Source: Aureibaculum sp. 2308TA14-22 (GTDB lineage: Bacteria > Bacteroidota > Bacteroidia > Flavobacteriales > Flavobacteriaceae). From it: a DNA stretch of 64,000 nt. The position numbers were made by a program, and so were the translations under genes. Below, in pieces: positions 50,376-59,232 of this stretch. The notes beneath the pieces were generated by a model. The model made no database searches. It saw only the letters and a program-made list of their open reading frames with translations, and had not been told where the DNA came from. The stretch lies in assembly GCF_040538665.1 (NCBI RefSeq), contig NZ_JBEWXT010000001.1, positions 3,374,501 through 3,438,500 of the forward strand, given 5' to 3'. Numbering within the stretch: the first letter of the stretch is position 1; every line of letters begins with the position of its first letter.

Positions 50376-52061
50376 TTAAGCTGAAAAAATTTGTTCTAAT
50401 ATTTTTTGGGTAATTGCGTATGTTGGTCTTACTCCGCTAGTTCCTAGTCCCCCAGAGGCTAATGTACTTCCAGTTTCCAAAGGATTGTCCGAAGCGTAGT
50501 ATGCGTATCTTACTTTTACGTTTTCAGATATATTTCCCCTAATTTTTGACGCAGATTGTATTGCTTTCTGATAATGAGCCCCTTCCATTTCCAAACCAAT
50601 AGCCCGCCAAGTAGAGTTGTGAAAAAATTCTAGTAAGTCTTTATTTTGCAAGGAAGTTCCCAGTACGGTAACCATTGATCCCTCATAAACATTTACACCA
50701 AAACCTTCTAAATCTTGTTTTTTAAGCTCGTTGGTAAACGGATAATTATCTGCAGTACCTTCAAAAATATGTGCGGACGGAATCATAATGTCACCTTTTC
50801 CACCTTTTAAGATGCCGGCTTTACCCATTATGGAAACAGACTCTATATTTAAATGATGTAATTTACCTTTCTCACAACTGTATGGTTTTAACAATTCGTC
50901 CATAGTTTCAAAAGCCTGTTCGCCAAAAGCATAATCCATTACAATAAGAATAGGTTTATTGTTTTTAGTTAAATTTTTGGGAAAAGAATACCCTGAGTTT
51001 TTAAAATCAATTTTTGCAGTATCTATAATCTGAACATTAATATTGGTACCAGAAGTGTCTTTTACATAAATCAACCCTTTTTTAGAGGCTTGTTCTTTTA
51101 CTTTTTTTTGTAACTCTGAATTTACCTCATTGCTCAAAAGCTCAAACAAAGCTACGTCTTTATGTTCTTTAGCTTCTTTGGCTAGTATAATGGGTGCGTA
51201 AATGGAATTCATAACACTATGCATATTAGCACTAATAATATGAATGGGTCTGTCCAATAATGCGTTTTTATCCAATACCTTTTTAATATTCTGTGCCCAT
51301 TTATCACCATAGATATGATGTCCTATGCGTTCTCTCAAAAAGGAACTAAATATAATCGTTCTTTTTTTGTTTAATAGTGTTTCGTTCAGTGCCAATTTGC
51401 CCATCCAAAAAATACAATTGAAAAATTTATTAGGGTTTTTGGTTGTTGAAAAACTGTCGGCTATTTTTTTTACCTCTTTAAAGGTTCTTCCTAAAATGTT
51501 GGCTAAATGTGTAATCAGTACTTCCCTTTCATTGTCAGATAGCTTTTTATTATTGATAACGACATTTTCCAAATGTTCCCATTCTCTAATAGTAATGCCT
51601 TCTTCATCAATAAGAATATTATTTTTTATTTTATGCGATTCAATAAAAAGAAAGGTCAAATGTGTCAAAACATCGTAAATATCAGAACGCCCTCGGGTAA
51701 TTTCGATATTCATTTGGTCTTTATCAATTCTGTAGCAATTTCTACGTCTTTTTTTTGGTATTATAGGTGTAAAATGTGAATTTTTATAACCTTCATCAGA
51801 AGTTAGGTTTATAAACTGACACTCTTCAATACCTTCAGGTAGCCTTTCAATTACATATAATAAACCGTCTAGCTCTATATTTACATCGGCAACTGAACCA
51901 TATATTTCTGGTCTTAATAGAAGTAACGACTCACGCAAGGTTTGCCCAGAAATGCCCATAGGTTTGTAAAAACCGCGATTGAACAAGTGCCGCATAGCAG
52001 TGTACATGCGTTCAATGGCATTAGAAGATTCTTGTGATTTGGTTGGTTTTAAGGTAGTCAT
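50376..52061 (-). CDS. DUF6909-family protein with phosphorylase-like C-terminus
   Basis: A 561-residue soluble protein. The N-terminal half (about 1-250) is helical (MYTAMRHLFNRGFYKPMGISGQTLRESLLLL). The C-terminal half (about 260-560) shows GKAGILKGGKGDIMIPSAHIFEGT, GEQAFETMDELL and GLEMEGAHYQKA, which resemble purine nucleoside phosphorylase/nucleosidase folds, where EMEGA binds the ribose. No function is known to me. It lies in one run with rnpA and the S41 protease. A TATCTTTG -7 box 15 bases before the ATG gives it a possible own promoter. Confidence 0.75.
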   Translation of the reverse strand: MTTLKPTKSQESSNAIERMYTAMRHLFNRGFYKPMGISGQTLRESLLLLRPEIYGSVADVNIELDGLLYVIERLPEGIEECQFINLTSDEGYKNSHFTPIIPKKRRRNCYRIDKDQMNIEITRGRSDIYDVLTHLTFLFIESHKIKNNILIDEEGITIREWEHLENVVINNKKLSDNEREVLITHLANILGRTFKEVKKIADSFSTTKNPNKFFNCIFWMGKLALNETLLNKKRTIIFSSFLRERIGHHIYGDKWAQNIKKVLDKNALLDRPIHIISANMHSVMNSIYAPIILAKEAKEHKDVALFELLSNEVNSELQKKVKEQASKKGLIYVKDTSGTNINVQIIDTAKIDFKNSGYSFPKNLTKNNKPILIVMDYAFGEQAFETMDELLKPYSCEKGKLHHLNIESVSIMGKAGILKGGKGDIMIPSAHIFEGTADNYPFTNELKKQDLEGFGVNVYEGSMVTVLGTSLQNKDLLEFFHNSTWRAIGLEMEGAHYQKAIQSASKIRGNISENVKVRYAYYASDNPLETGSTLASGGLGTSGVRPTYAITQKILEQIFSA

Positions 52062-52075
52062 TCAAAATATTTGAA

Positions 52076-52083
52076 CAAAGATA
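52076..52083 (-). promoter_or_regulatory. -7 box of the DUF6909 gene
   Basis: Reads TATCTTTG on the minus strand, an exact TAnnTTTG, 14 bases upstream of the ATG at 52061, implying a very short leader. It may allow the polysaccharide genes to be expressed separately from rnpA. Confidence 0.5.
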
Positions 52084-52103
52084 CCAAAATACTTACTAAA
52101 AAA

Positions 52104-53738
52104 TTATTTTAATATGTTTTGATATTTGCTTTCATCCTTTAAGATTTGCAAGGCCTCAATAATTGCCTTGTCATGAGTTGCTTTATGGATATATTCTCCT
52201 TTTTTATAATAATATCGTCTTACAATTTCGTTGGTTAAAGCATCTTTAATTTCAGATTTATTTTGTGATAATTCTTTAATTTTTTCACTATTAATTTTTG
52301 AAATTAGGTTTTGATATTCTTTGTTTATACTAGTGCTATAGCCCTCCTTTTCAGCAGTTTTTATAACATCTGCTAGCTTACCATCAGTAGCCGTTTTGAA
52401 AACATCCTTATTCTCGGACAAGAAGTCAATAAAATTTTGATAATCAGAATCTTTAAGGATAAATTCTTCGGTACTTTCAATAGTTTTATTTTCGTTTGCA
52501 AAAATAGTAGCAAATTTAAAAATAGCATCAGATTTTAATAGAGCATCAGTAGCATTGGTCCTTTTCATTTTAGCTAATTTAATGTCGGGTTCTATACCTC
52601 CACCATCGTAAACTGTTCTGCCATTTTGAGTTTTAAAAGCATTCCGCTTAATTTCTGAAAATTTAGGAACTTCTCCATTTTCATTTTTATGTGTATAATC
52701 TAATTCTTGAATACACCTTCCACTAGGAGTATAATATTTTGATATAGTCAATTTTAATTGCGTTCCATAAGTTAGTTTTCTATATCGTTGCACTAACCCT
52801 TTTCCAAAAGAACGCTCACCAATGATTACGGCTCTGTCTAAATCTTGCAATGAGCCTGCAACAATTTCTGAAGCGGAAGCAGAATAACGGTCAATTAAAA
52901 CTGCAATAGGAATTTCTAAATCTATTGGTTCTCTTTTAGTTTTATAGGTATCACTCCATTTTTTTACTTTGGCTTTAGTAGTTACAACAACTTCATTCTT
53001 TGGCACAAAAAAGTTAGTAATTTCAACTGCTTCGTTTAATAGCCCCCCTAGGTTTCCTCTAATGTCCAACACCAATTTGGTCATACCCTGTGTTTTTAAA
53101 TCTTCAAATGCTGCTTTAACACTAGAAGATGCCTTGGTGTTAAATTTAATAAACGAAATATAACCTACTTGATCATCTAGCATTCTATAGTGAGGTACGG
53201 GGTCAAATTCATTTGCTTCTCTTGTAATAGTCGCTGTAACAGTTTTGTCTTGCCTTTTTAATTGTAAGGTAACTTTAGAATTGGGATTTCCGTTAAGCAT
53301 AGATATGGCATCTATTGCAGGGACTTTACTCAAAGCAAGTTCGTTAATCTTTATAATTTCATCACCAGCTTTTAAACCCGCTTTGTCGGCTGCGGCACCT
53401 TCATAGGGTTCAGCAATATATAATTTATCATCTATTATTTTAGTACTAGCACCAATGCCGCCATTATCAGATGCTGCATTTATTCTTGCCTTTTCCACGC
53501 CTTGTTCATCATAGAACCGAGTATAAGGATCTAGCTCCTTTAACATATTGTCAATAGCTGTTTCTGTCAACTCCGCAGGATTGGTTTCGTCTATATAATA
53601 CATGTTCAATTCTTTGAACAATGTGGTGTAGATTTCAATTTGTTTGGCGACTTCAAAAAAGTCGGATTTATATCCTACCGAAACTGTTAAAACAGTAATC
53701 AGTATGGCGATAATTCCTAGTTGTTTAATCTTCTTCAT
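52104..53738 (-). CDS. S41-family C-terminal processing peptidase
   Basis: A 544-residue periplasmic serine protease of the CtpA/Prc type. Signal anchor 1-22; PDZ domain about 95-165 (GGIGASTKIIDDKLYIAEPYEGAAADKAGLKAGDEI); S41 catalytic domain with the nucleophile in RYSASASEIVAG (284-294) and the general-base lysine in SFGKGLVQ (Lys313). It trims C-termini of envelope proteins, for example lipoproteins or sorting-domain proteins. Four bases from rnpA, so co-transcribed. Confidence 0.94.
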   Translation of the reverse strand: MKKIKQLGIIAILITVLTVSVGYKSDFFEVAKQIEIYTTLFKELNMYYIDETNPAELTETAIDNMLKELDPYTRFYDEQGVEKARINAASDNGGIGASTKIIDDKLYIAEPYEGAAADKAGLKAGDEIIKINELALSKVPAIDAISMLNGNPNSKVTLQLKRQDKTVTATITREANEFDPVPHYRMLDDQVGYISFIKFNTKASSSVKAAFEDLKTQGMTKLVLDIRGNLGGLLNEAVEITNFFVPKNEVVVTTKAKVKKWSDTYKTKREPIDLEIPIAVLIDRYSASASEIVAGSLQDLDRAVIIGERSFGKGLVQRYRKLTYGTQLKLTISKYYTPSGRCIQELDYTHKNENGEVPKFSEIKRNAFKTQNGRTVYDGGGIEPDIKLAKMKRTNATDALLKSDAIFKFATIFANENKTIESTEEFILKDSDYQNFIDFLSENKDVFKTATDGKLADVIKTAEKEGYSTSINKEYQNLISKINSEKIKELSQNKSEIKDALTNEIVRRYYYKKGEYIHKATHDKAIIEALQILKDESKYQNILK

Positions 53739-53742
53739 GTTA

Positions 53743-54117
53743 TCAAGACTTGATTTTTTCTAAAAACTTTTTTAATAAAAATATTAATTTTTCTTCTATT
53801 TCAACGTATTTTAACTCGTTTTCGTCTGTATAGGTAAACATAATGATATGCTTTTCTTCAATGCCATTGTGCAATAGGTGCTTATTTTTGCGATATGCTT
53901 CTCTCATCAAGCGTTTTATTCTGTTTCTGTCAACTGCTTTTTTAAACTTGCGTTTTGGAGCAGAAAACGCAACTTGAATTGGGTAGTTTGAAGAATGTTC
54001 CATTTGCAGATAAACCAACCGTAACGGAAATTTTGACAAGGATTTTCCTTCTTCAAATAATGTTTCGATTAACCTTTTATTTTTAAGCTTTTCTTCTTTT
54101 TTTAGTGTATGTCTCAC
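53743..54117 (-). CDS. rnpA: Ribonuclease P protein component
   Basis: Binds RNase P RNA and helps to cut the 5' leader from pre-tRNA. It has the family core VDRNRIKRLMREAYR and FPLRLVYL. The start is taken as GTG 54117 (124 residues, MRHTLKKEEKL...), which matches other flavobacterial RnpA N-termini; an ATG at 54135 would add six residues. A TACTTTTG -7 box at 54123-54130 would place the transcript start beside the GTG, giving an almost leaderless mRNA. Gene order rnpA then the S41 protease, 4 bases apart. Confidence 0.93.
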   Translation of the reverse strand: MRHTLKKEEKLKNKRLIETLFEEGKSLSKFPLRLVYLQMEHSSNYPIQVAFSAPKRKFKKAVDRNRIKRLMREAYRKNKHLLHNGIEEKHIIMFTYTDENELKYVEIEEKLIFLLKKFLEKIKS

Positions 54118-54122
54118 ATAAA

Positions 54123-54130
54123 CAAAAGTA
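54123..54130 (-). promoter_or_regulatory. -7 box of rnpA
   Basis: Reads TACTTTTG on the minus strand, an exact TAnnTTTG. It overlaps the upstream candidate start codon and supports the GTG at 54117 as the true start. No -33 TTG at standard spacing. Confidence 0.45.
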
Positions 54131-54177
54131 GTCAATAAACAATTTAGAAAAAAACTTAATAAAATGACTTAAATCGT

Positions 54178-54185
54178 TACTTTTG
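54178..54185 (+). promoter_or_regulatory. -7 box of the acyl-CoA dehydrogenase gene
   Basis: TACTTTTG, an exact TAnnTTTG, 20 bases before the ATG at 54205. No -33 TTG at standard spacing. Confidence 0.5.
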
Positions 54186-54204
54186 AATATTAAAATTTAA
54201 GCCA

Positions 54205-55383
54205 ATGTCACAAGATTTATTTCAAGCTCCCGATTATTACCAATTGGACGATTTATTAGAAGATGAGCATAAATTAGTAAGAGATGCTGCTAGGGAATGG
54301 GTAAAACGAGAGGTTTCTCCGATTATTGAAGAATATGCACAAAAAGCTGAATTCCCAGAACAAATTATTAATGGATTGGCAGAAATAGGTGCTTTTGGCC
54401 CTTATATTCCCGAAGAATACGGAGGTGCAGGCTTAGATCAGATCTCTTATGGACTAATAATGCAAGAAATTGAACGAGGTGATTCTGGAGTACGTTCTAC
54501 CGCGTCGGTACAATCATCATTAGTGATGTACCCTATCTGGAAATATGGCACTGAAGAACAATGCAAAAAATACCTACCAAAATTAGCTTCAGGTGAATTT
54601 ATGGGTTGTTTTGGACTGACCGAGCCTGATCATGGCTCAAACCCATCAGGAATGGTAACCAATTTTAAAGATAAAGGAGATCATTATCTATTAAACGGTG
54701 CTAAAATGTGGATTTCCAATGCTCCATTTGCAGGTATAGCAGTAGTTTGGGCTAAAGATGAAACGGGAAGAATTCATGGACTTATTGTTGAGCGTGGCAT
54801 GGAAGGCTTCACAACACCAGAAACACATAATAAATGGTCACTACGAGCTTCAGCAACGGGCGAATTGATTTTTGATAACGTGAAAGTGCCAAAAGAAAAT
54901 ATATTGCCAAAAAAATCGGGCCTTGGTGCTCCTTTAGGGTGTCTAGATTCTGCTAGATATGGTATTGCTTGGGGAGCTATAGGTGCAGCTATGGATTGTT
55001 ATGATACTGCTTTAAGATATTCAAAAGAACGTATGCAGTTTGGTAAACCTATTGGTGCATTTCAATTACAACAAAAAAAATTGGCCGAAATGATTACCGA
55101 AATTACCAAAGCACAATTATTGGCTTGGCGACTGGGTGTATTGCGTAATGAAGGTAAAGCCACATCTGCCCAAATATCTATGGCAAAACGGAATAATGTT
55201 CATATGGCTTTGAAAATTACCAGACAAGCAAGACAAATGTTGGGCGGTATGGGCATTACTGGAGAATATTCTATTATGCGGCATATGATGAATCTGGAAT
55301 CGGTAATAACCTATGAAGGCACACATGATATCCATTTACTTATTACCGGTCTGGATGTAACAGGATTGAATGCTTTCAAATAA
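54205..55383 (+). CDS. Acyl-CoA dehydrogenase, glutaryl-CoA dehydrogenase-like
   Basis: A 392-residue flavoenzyme that oxidises an acyl-CoA, passing electrons to ETF. FAD and substrate motifs are intact: YIPEEYGGAGLDQ, CFGLTEPDHGSN, GAKMWISNAP and the catalytic-base region VITYEGTHDIH (Glu). The subtype with EYGGAGL and GERG-like RGMEGF region resembles glutaryl-CoA dehydrogenases of lysine and tryptophan breakdown. No other degradation genes are nearby. Single gene facing away from rnpA, with 20 bases before the next ORF. Confidence 0.92.
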   Translation: MSQDLFQAPDYYQLDDLLEDEHKLVRDAAREWVKREVSPIIEEYAQKAEFPEQIINGLAEIGAFGPYIPEEYGGAGLDQISYGLIMQEIERGDSGVRSTASVQSSLVMYPIWKYGTEEQCKKYLPKLASGEFMGCFGLTEPDHGSNPSGMVTNFKDKGDHYLLNGAKMWISNAPFAGIAVVWAKDETGRIHGLIVERGMEGFTTPETHNKWSLRASATGELIFDNVKVPKENILPKKSGLGAPLGCLDSARYGIAWGAIGAAMDCYDTALRYSKERMQFGKPIGAFQLQQKKLAEMITEITKAQLLAWRLGVLRNEGKATSAQISMAKRNNVHMALKITRQARQMLGGMGITGEYSIMRHMMNLESVITYEGTHDIHLLITGLDVTGLNAFK

Positions 55384-55403
55384 TTTTGTTATATATTTGA
55401 TAA

Positions 55404-55787
55404 GTGAAGTATATTATCATTTCAACCGTATTCTTTCTAAGTTATCAACTAAATGCTCAACCCCTTTTTTCCGAGAATGGACATCCAGAACACGTTATTG
55501 TCGGAGCAATAATAGGGGGAGGTACTTCCTATTTAGTTTACAGAAAAACAAACAACAAATTTAAAGCTTGGTTAATAGGGGCAGCAACTGCTGCTACAAT
55601 AGGTTATATAAAAGAGGCTGTTGACCCTAAATGGTTTAACGGTGTTAGAAGTAAAAAAGATTTTCAGTACAGTGTATTAGGTGGTGTAATCGGTGCAAGT
55701 ATAGTTATACCGTTAAAACGCAGAAAGCCGAAAAAAACGCCAAATATAGATGCGGCTTTTAATCAAGAAAAACCAGTTTTTGATTAA
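55404..55787 (+). CDS. Small exported glycine-zipper-like protein, unknown
   Basis: A 127-residue protein starting at GTG 55404 with signal peptide (about 1-18, ends LNAQ). Three hydrophobic, Gly/Ala-rich stretches follow (HVIVGAIIGGGTSYLVY, AWLIGAATAATIGYIKEAV, YSVLGGVIGASIVIPL), resembling glycine-zipper or small multi-span envelope proteins. The C-terminus is basic and hydrophilic. Function unknown. Convergent with rfbB at a 12-base distance, no clear terminator between. Confidence 0.7.
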   Translation: MKYIIISTVFFLSYQLNAQPLFSENGHPEHVIVGAIIGGGTSYLVYRKTNNKFKAWLIGAATAATIGYIKEAVDPKWFNGVRSKKDFQYSVLGGVIGASIVIPLKRRKPKKTPNIDAAFNQEKPVFD

Positions 55788-55799
55788 AGGTTAGGTTAG

Positions 55800-56846
55800 T
55801 TACTCATACATTTTTTTGTAATAATCTTTATAAGCACCTGAAGTAACATTATTTAACCACTCTTCATTTTCTAAATACCAATCAATAGTTTTAGACAAAC
55901 CTTCTTCAAAAGTAACCGAAGGTTTCCACCCTAATTCTTTATTAAGTTTTGATGCATCAATAGCGTAGCGTTTATCGTGCCCAGCTCTATCTTTTACAAA
56001 AGTAATCAATTTTGCGGCAGTGCCTTCTGGTTGATTCAATTTTGTGTCCATTTGCTCACATAAAACCTTAATTAAGTTGAGGTTTGTCCACTCGTTAAAC
56101 CCACCGATATTATAGGTGTCACCCAATTTACCTTTATGAAAAATTAAATCTATCGCTTTTGCATGATCTTCTACAAAAAGCCAATCTCTGATATAATTCC
56201 CATCTCCATAAACGGGCAAATTTTTACCTGTTTTAATATTGTGAATAAATAAAGGAATTAACTTCTCGGGAAATTGGTTTGCCCCATAATTATTAGAGCA
56301 ATTGCTTATTACATAAGGTAGTTTGTAGGTGTTACCAAAAGATCTAACCACATGGTCTGAAGCCGCTTTTGATGCAGCATACGGTGATTGTGGATCATAA
56401 GGTGTAGTTTCTGTAAACAATCCTGTTTGTCCTAACGAACCGTAAACTTCATCCGTGGAAACGTGATAAAACAGCTTACCTTTAAAATTGTCTTTCCACA
56501 AATCGCGAAAAGCGTTTAACAAATTAGCCGTACCCAACACATTTGTTTCAATAAAATCGTTAGGATTTGTAATAGATCTATCCACATGACTTTCGGCCGC
56601 CAAGTGAATTACACTGTCAAACTTATGTTCTCTAAACAGATTATTAATAAAATCAATATCTTTAATATTGCCTTTAACAAAATTATAATTTGGGGCATCA
56701 GAAATATCGGCAATATTCTCTAAATTTCCAGCATAGGTTAGTGCATCTAAATTGAAGACGTGATAGTTAGGATAATTTTTTACAAATAATCGAACAACGT
56801 GTGCCCCAATAAAACCAGCACCACCTGTAATTAATATATTTTTCAT
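55800..56846 (-). CDS. rfbB: dTDP-glucose 4,6-dehydratase
   Basis: Makes dTDP-4-keto-6-deoxyglucose, precursor of dTDP-rhamnose and amino-deoxy sugars. The 348-residue SDR enzyme has GGAGFIGAHVVR (7-18), the dehydratase triplet region VSTDEVYGSLG, and the catalytic YAASKAASDH (YxxxK). Rhamnose-pathway partners (rfbA, rfbC, rfbD) are not in the window. Last gene of the nucleotide-sugar operon, 48 bases after galE; that gap has an 8-bp inverted repeat. Confidence 0.94.
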   Translation of the reverse strand: MKNILITGGAGFIGAHVVRLFVKNYPNYHVFNLDALTYAGNLENIADISDAPNYNFVKGNIKDIDFINNLFREHKFDSVIHLAAESHVDRSITNPNDFIETNVLGTANLLNAFRDLWKDNFKGKLFYHVSTDEVYGSLGQTGLFTETTPYDPQSPYAASKAASDHVVRSFGNTYKLPYVISNCSNNYGANQFPEKLIPLFIHNIKTGKNLPVYGDGNYIRDWLFVEDHAKAIDLIFHKGKLGDTYNIGGFNEWTNLNLIKVLCEQMDTKLNQPEGTAAKLITFVKDRAGHDKRYAIDASKLNKELGWKPSVTFEEGLSKTIDWYLENEEWLNNVTSGAYKDYYKKMYE

Positions 56847-56863
56847 ATTCTTTACTTGTCATT

Positions 56864-56884
56864 ATTCCTATGCAAAATAGGAAT
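56864..56884. repeat. Inverted repeat between galE and rfbB
   Basis: ATTCCTAT (56864-56871) and ATAGGAAT (56877-56884) form an 8-bp stem with a 5-base loop. With the flanking TTGTCATT and following CTTTTTT on the plus strand it loosely resembles the REP-like repeat at 392-453 (TTGTCATTCC...GGAATCT). It could be a degenerate copy or chance. Confidence 0.4.
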
Positions 56885-56894
56885 CTTTTTTATT

Positions 56895-57908
56895 TTACTT
56901 TAACGTTTGCTGCCATTTCCAAGCAGAAGCTAAGGCATCTTCCAAACTAAGTTCAGCTTTCCATTTTAGCTCGTTTTGAGCAAAGGTAGTATCGGCATAA
57001 GCTTCAGTAATATCACCTTCACGACGGTCAACAATTTTATATTTTAATTTTTGATTTGATACTTTTTCAAAAGCCTGAATAACTTCTAATACAGTACTTC
57101 CTTTACCTGTACCAATATTAAACACTTCAAAACTAGATTTATTATCTTCATTTAAGAGTCTTTTCATGGCTACAGTATGGGCTTTCGCCAAATCGACCAC
57201 ATGAATATAATCTCTAACAGCCGTGCCGTCTGGTGTGGGATAATCTCCGCCAAAAACAGAAAGTTCTTGTCTTATGCCAGCTGCGGTTTGGGTAACATAG
57301 GGAATTAAATTTTGTGGCACACCAATAGGCAATTCACCGATTTTAGCAGTTTCATGAGCACCAATAGGGTTAAAATAACGCAATGCAATAGCTTTTAAAT
57401 CGGAAACTTTTGAACTATCCGAGATTATTTCTTCGCCAATTTGTTTGGTGTTTCCGTAGGGAGATTCGGCTGTTTTAAAAGGAGCACTTTCTGTAATCGG
57501 CATAACATCCGCTTGACCGTAAACAGTGCAAGAAGAACTGAAAATAAAGTTATTAACCTTGTGGACAGTCATTTCTTCCAATAAATAAATAAGTGTAGAA
57601 ATATTATTGTGATAATACTTTAAAGGCTCTTCAACACTTTCCCCAACTGCTTTAGAAGCTGCAAAATGTATAACTCCTCTAATATTCTCATGTTTCGCAA
57701 AAAATTGTTGAATTGAGGCCTTGTCTTTCAAGTCTAACTTTTCAAACAAAGGTTTTTTTCCAGTTATTGAAGTTATTTTATCTAAAACCTCAATGGTAGT
57801 GTTAGAAAGGTCATCAATAATGACCACTTCAAAACCTTCATTTTGAAGTTCTACAACCGTGTGTGATCCTATATAACCTAAACCTCCTGTAACTAAAATT
57901 TTACTCAT
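56895..57908 (-). CDS. galE: UDP-glucose 4-epimerase
   Basis: Interconverts UDP-glucose and UDP-galactose (or the GlcNAc/GalNAc forms). The 337-residue SDR protein has GGLGYIGSH (8-16), the SSSCTVYG catalytic strand and YGNTKQIGEE (YxxxK), plus ALRYFNPIGAHETAKIGE typical of GalE. Active-site size was not assessed, so GlcNAc epimerase activity is possible. Eight bases after the UDP-sugar dehydrogenase gene. Confidence 0.94.
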   Translation of the reverse strand: MSKILVTGGLGYIGSHTVVELQNEGFEVVIIDDLSNTTIEVLDKITSITGKKPLFEKLDLKDKASIQQFFAKHENIRGVIHFAASKAVGESVEEPLKYYHNNISTLIYLLEEMTVHKVNNFIFSSSCTVYGQADVMPITESAPFKTAESPYGNTKQIGEEIISDSSKVSDLKAIALRYFNPIGAHETAKIGELPIGVPQNLIPYVTQTAAGIRQELSVFGGDYPTPDGTAVRDYIHVVDLAKAHTVAMKRLLNEDNKSSFEVFNIGTGKGSTVLEVIQAFEKVSNQKLKYKIVDRREGDITEAYADTTFAQNELKWKAELSLEDALASAWKWQQTLK

Positions 57909-57916
57909 ATTAACAA

Positions 57917-59230
57917 TTATAATTCCACTATTTTTCTTCCAACAGACTCATAATGAAAACCGTTATGTTTCATTGCTTCCAAATCAAACATATTTCTGCC
58001 ATCAAAAATTATAGGATTTTTTAAAAGGGTCTTCATTCTATTGAAACTTGGTTGTGTAAATTCACTCCACTCAGTACAAATTAACAAACACTCTGCATCT
58101 TCTAAAATGTCATAAGCGTTTTTACCATACTTGATTTTATCACCATAGATGCGTTTGATATTTGACATCGCTTCCGGATCATACGCTGTAATTTCAACAT
58201 CTTGCAATAATAATTCGTTAATAACATCAATAGCAGGTGCTTCTCTTATGTCATCTGTATTGGGTTTAAATGCCAATCCCCATATGGCCATTTTTTTGCC
58301 CTTTAGATAGTTATTGAAATAACGGGATACTTTGGGTACTAAAGATTTTTTTTGTTTTACATTAATATCTAAAACTGATTTTAATATTTTAAAATCGTAA
58401 TTAGCTTCATCACTCGATTTTACTAATGCATTTACATCTTTTGGAAAGCAAGAACCACCATAACCGATACCAGGATACAAAAAACGATTTCCAATTCTAG
58501 AATCTGAACCCATACCAATTCTAACCATGTCTACATCAGAACCTATGATTTCGCAAAGATTGGCAACTTCGTTCATAAATGTAATTTTAGTCGCTAAAAA
58601 ACAATTGGAAGCATATTTGGTAAGTTCGGACGAACGCTCGTCCATAAAGATAATAGGACGTTTAGTATTGATAAATGGTTTGTAGAGTTTAGATAAAATT
58701 GATTTTGCTTTTTCACTTTTTGAACCGATAATAATTCGTTCTGGTTCCATAAAATCCTTTACGGCGTAGCCTTCACGTAAAAATTCTGGATTTGAAACCA
58801 CATCAAATTCAACATTGGTATGACTAGAAATAATATCTTTTACTATATCTGAAGTACCTACTGGCACCGTACTTTTATTGATTATGATTTTATAATCTTT
58901 AATCATTTTACCCAAATCATGGGCTACAGCTTCTACATAAGACAAATCTGCAGAACCGTCTTCATCTTGTGGGGTAGGCAACGCCAAGAATATCACGGTA
59001 GAGTTTTGAATTGCTTCTTCTAAATTGGTTGTAAAATGCAATCTGTTCCCCGCTATGTTTTTATGAAAAAGTTCTTCCAAATTAGGCTCATAAATAGGAA
59101 CCTTACCATTCTTCATGGTTCTTACTTTTTCTTCATTTATATCAACACAAGTGACATTATTACCCATATCTGAAAGGCAGGTTCCTGTTACCAAACCTAC
59201 ATAACCTGTACCTATTACTGTTAAATTCAT
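57917..59230 (-). CDS. UDP-sugar 6-dehydrogenase (UDP-glucose or UDP-GlcNAc)
   Basis: A 437-residue NAD-dependent dehydrogenase oxidising the C6 hydroxyl of a UDP-hexose in two steps. It has GTGYVGLVTGTCL (7-19), the STVPVGTS motif, and the catalytic cysteine in GYGGSCFPKD (Cys261). UDP-glucose 6-dehydrogenase (Ugd) and UDP-GlcNAc dehydrogenase (WbpA) are alike here. The adjacent WbpE-like aminotransferase favours the GlcNAc route, but WbpB and WbpD homologues are not in the window. Two bases separate it from the aminotransferase gene. Confidence 0.92.
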   Translation of the reverse strand: MNLTVIGTGYVGLVTGTCLSDMGNNVTCVDINEEKVRTMKNGKVPIYEPNLEELFHKNIAGNRLHFTTNLEEAIQNSTVIFLALPTPQDEDGSADLSYVEAVAHDLGKMIKDYKIIINKSTVPVGTSDIVKDIISSHTNVEFDVVSNPEFLREGYAVKDFMEPERIIIGSKSEKAKSILSKLYKPFINTKRPIIFMDERSSELTKYASNCFLATKITFMNEVANLCEIIGSDVDMVRIGMGSDSRIGNRFLYPGIGYGGSCFPKDVNALVKSSDEANYDFKILKSVLDINVKQKKSLVPKVSRYFNNYLKGKKMAIWGLAFKPNTDDIREAPAIDVINELLLQDVEITAYDPEAMSNIKRIYGDKIKYGKNAYDILEDAECLLICTEWSEFTQPSFNRMKTLLKNPIIFDGRNMFDLEAMKHNGFHYESVGRKIVEL

Positions 59231-59232
59231 GC

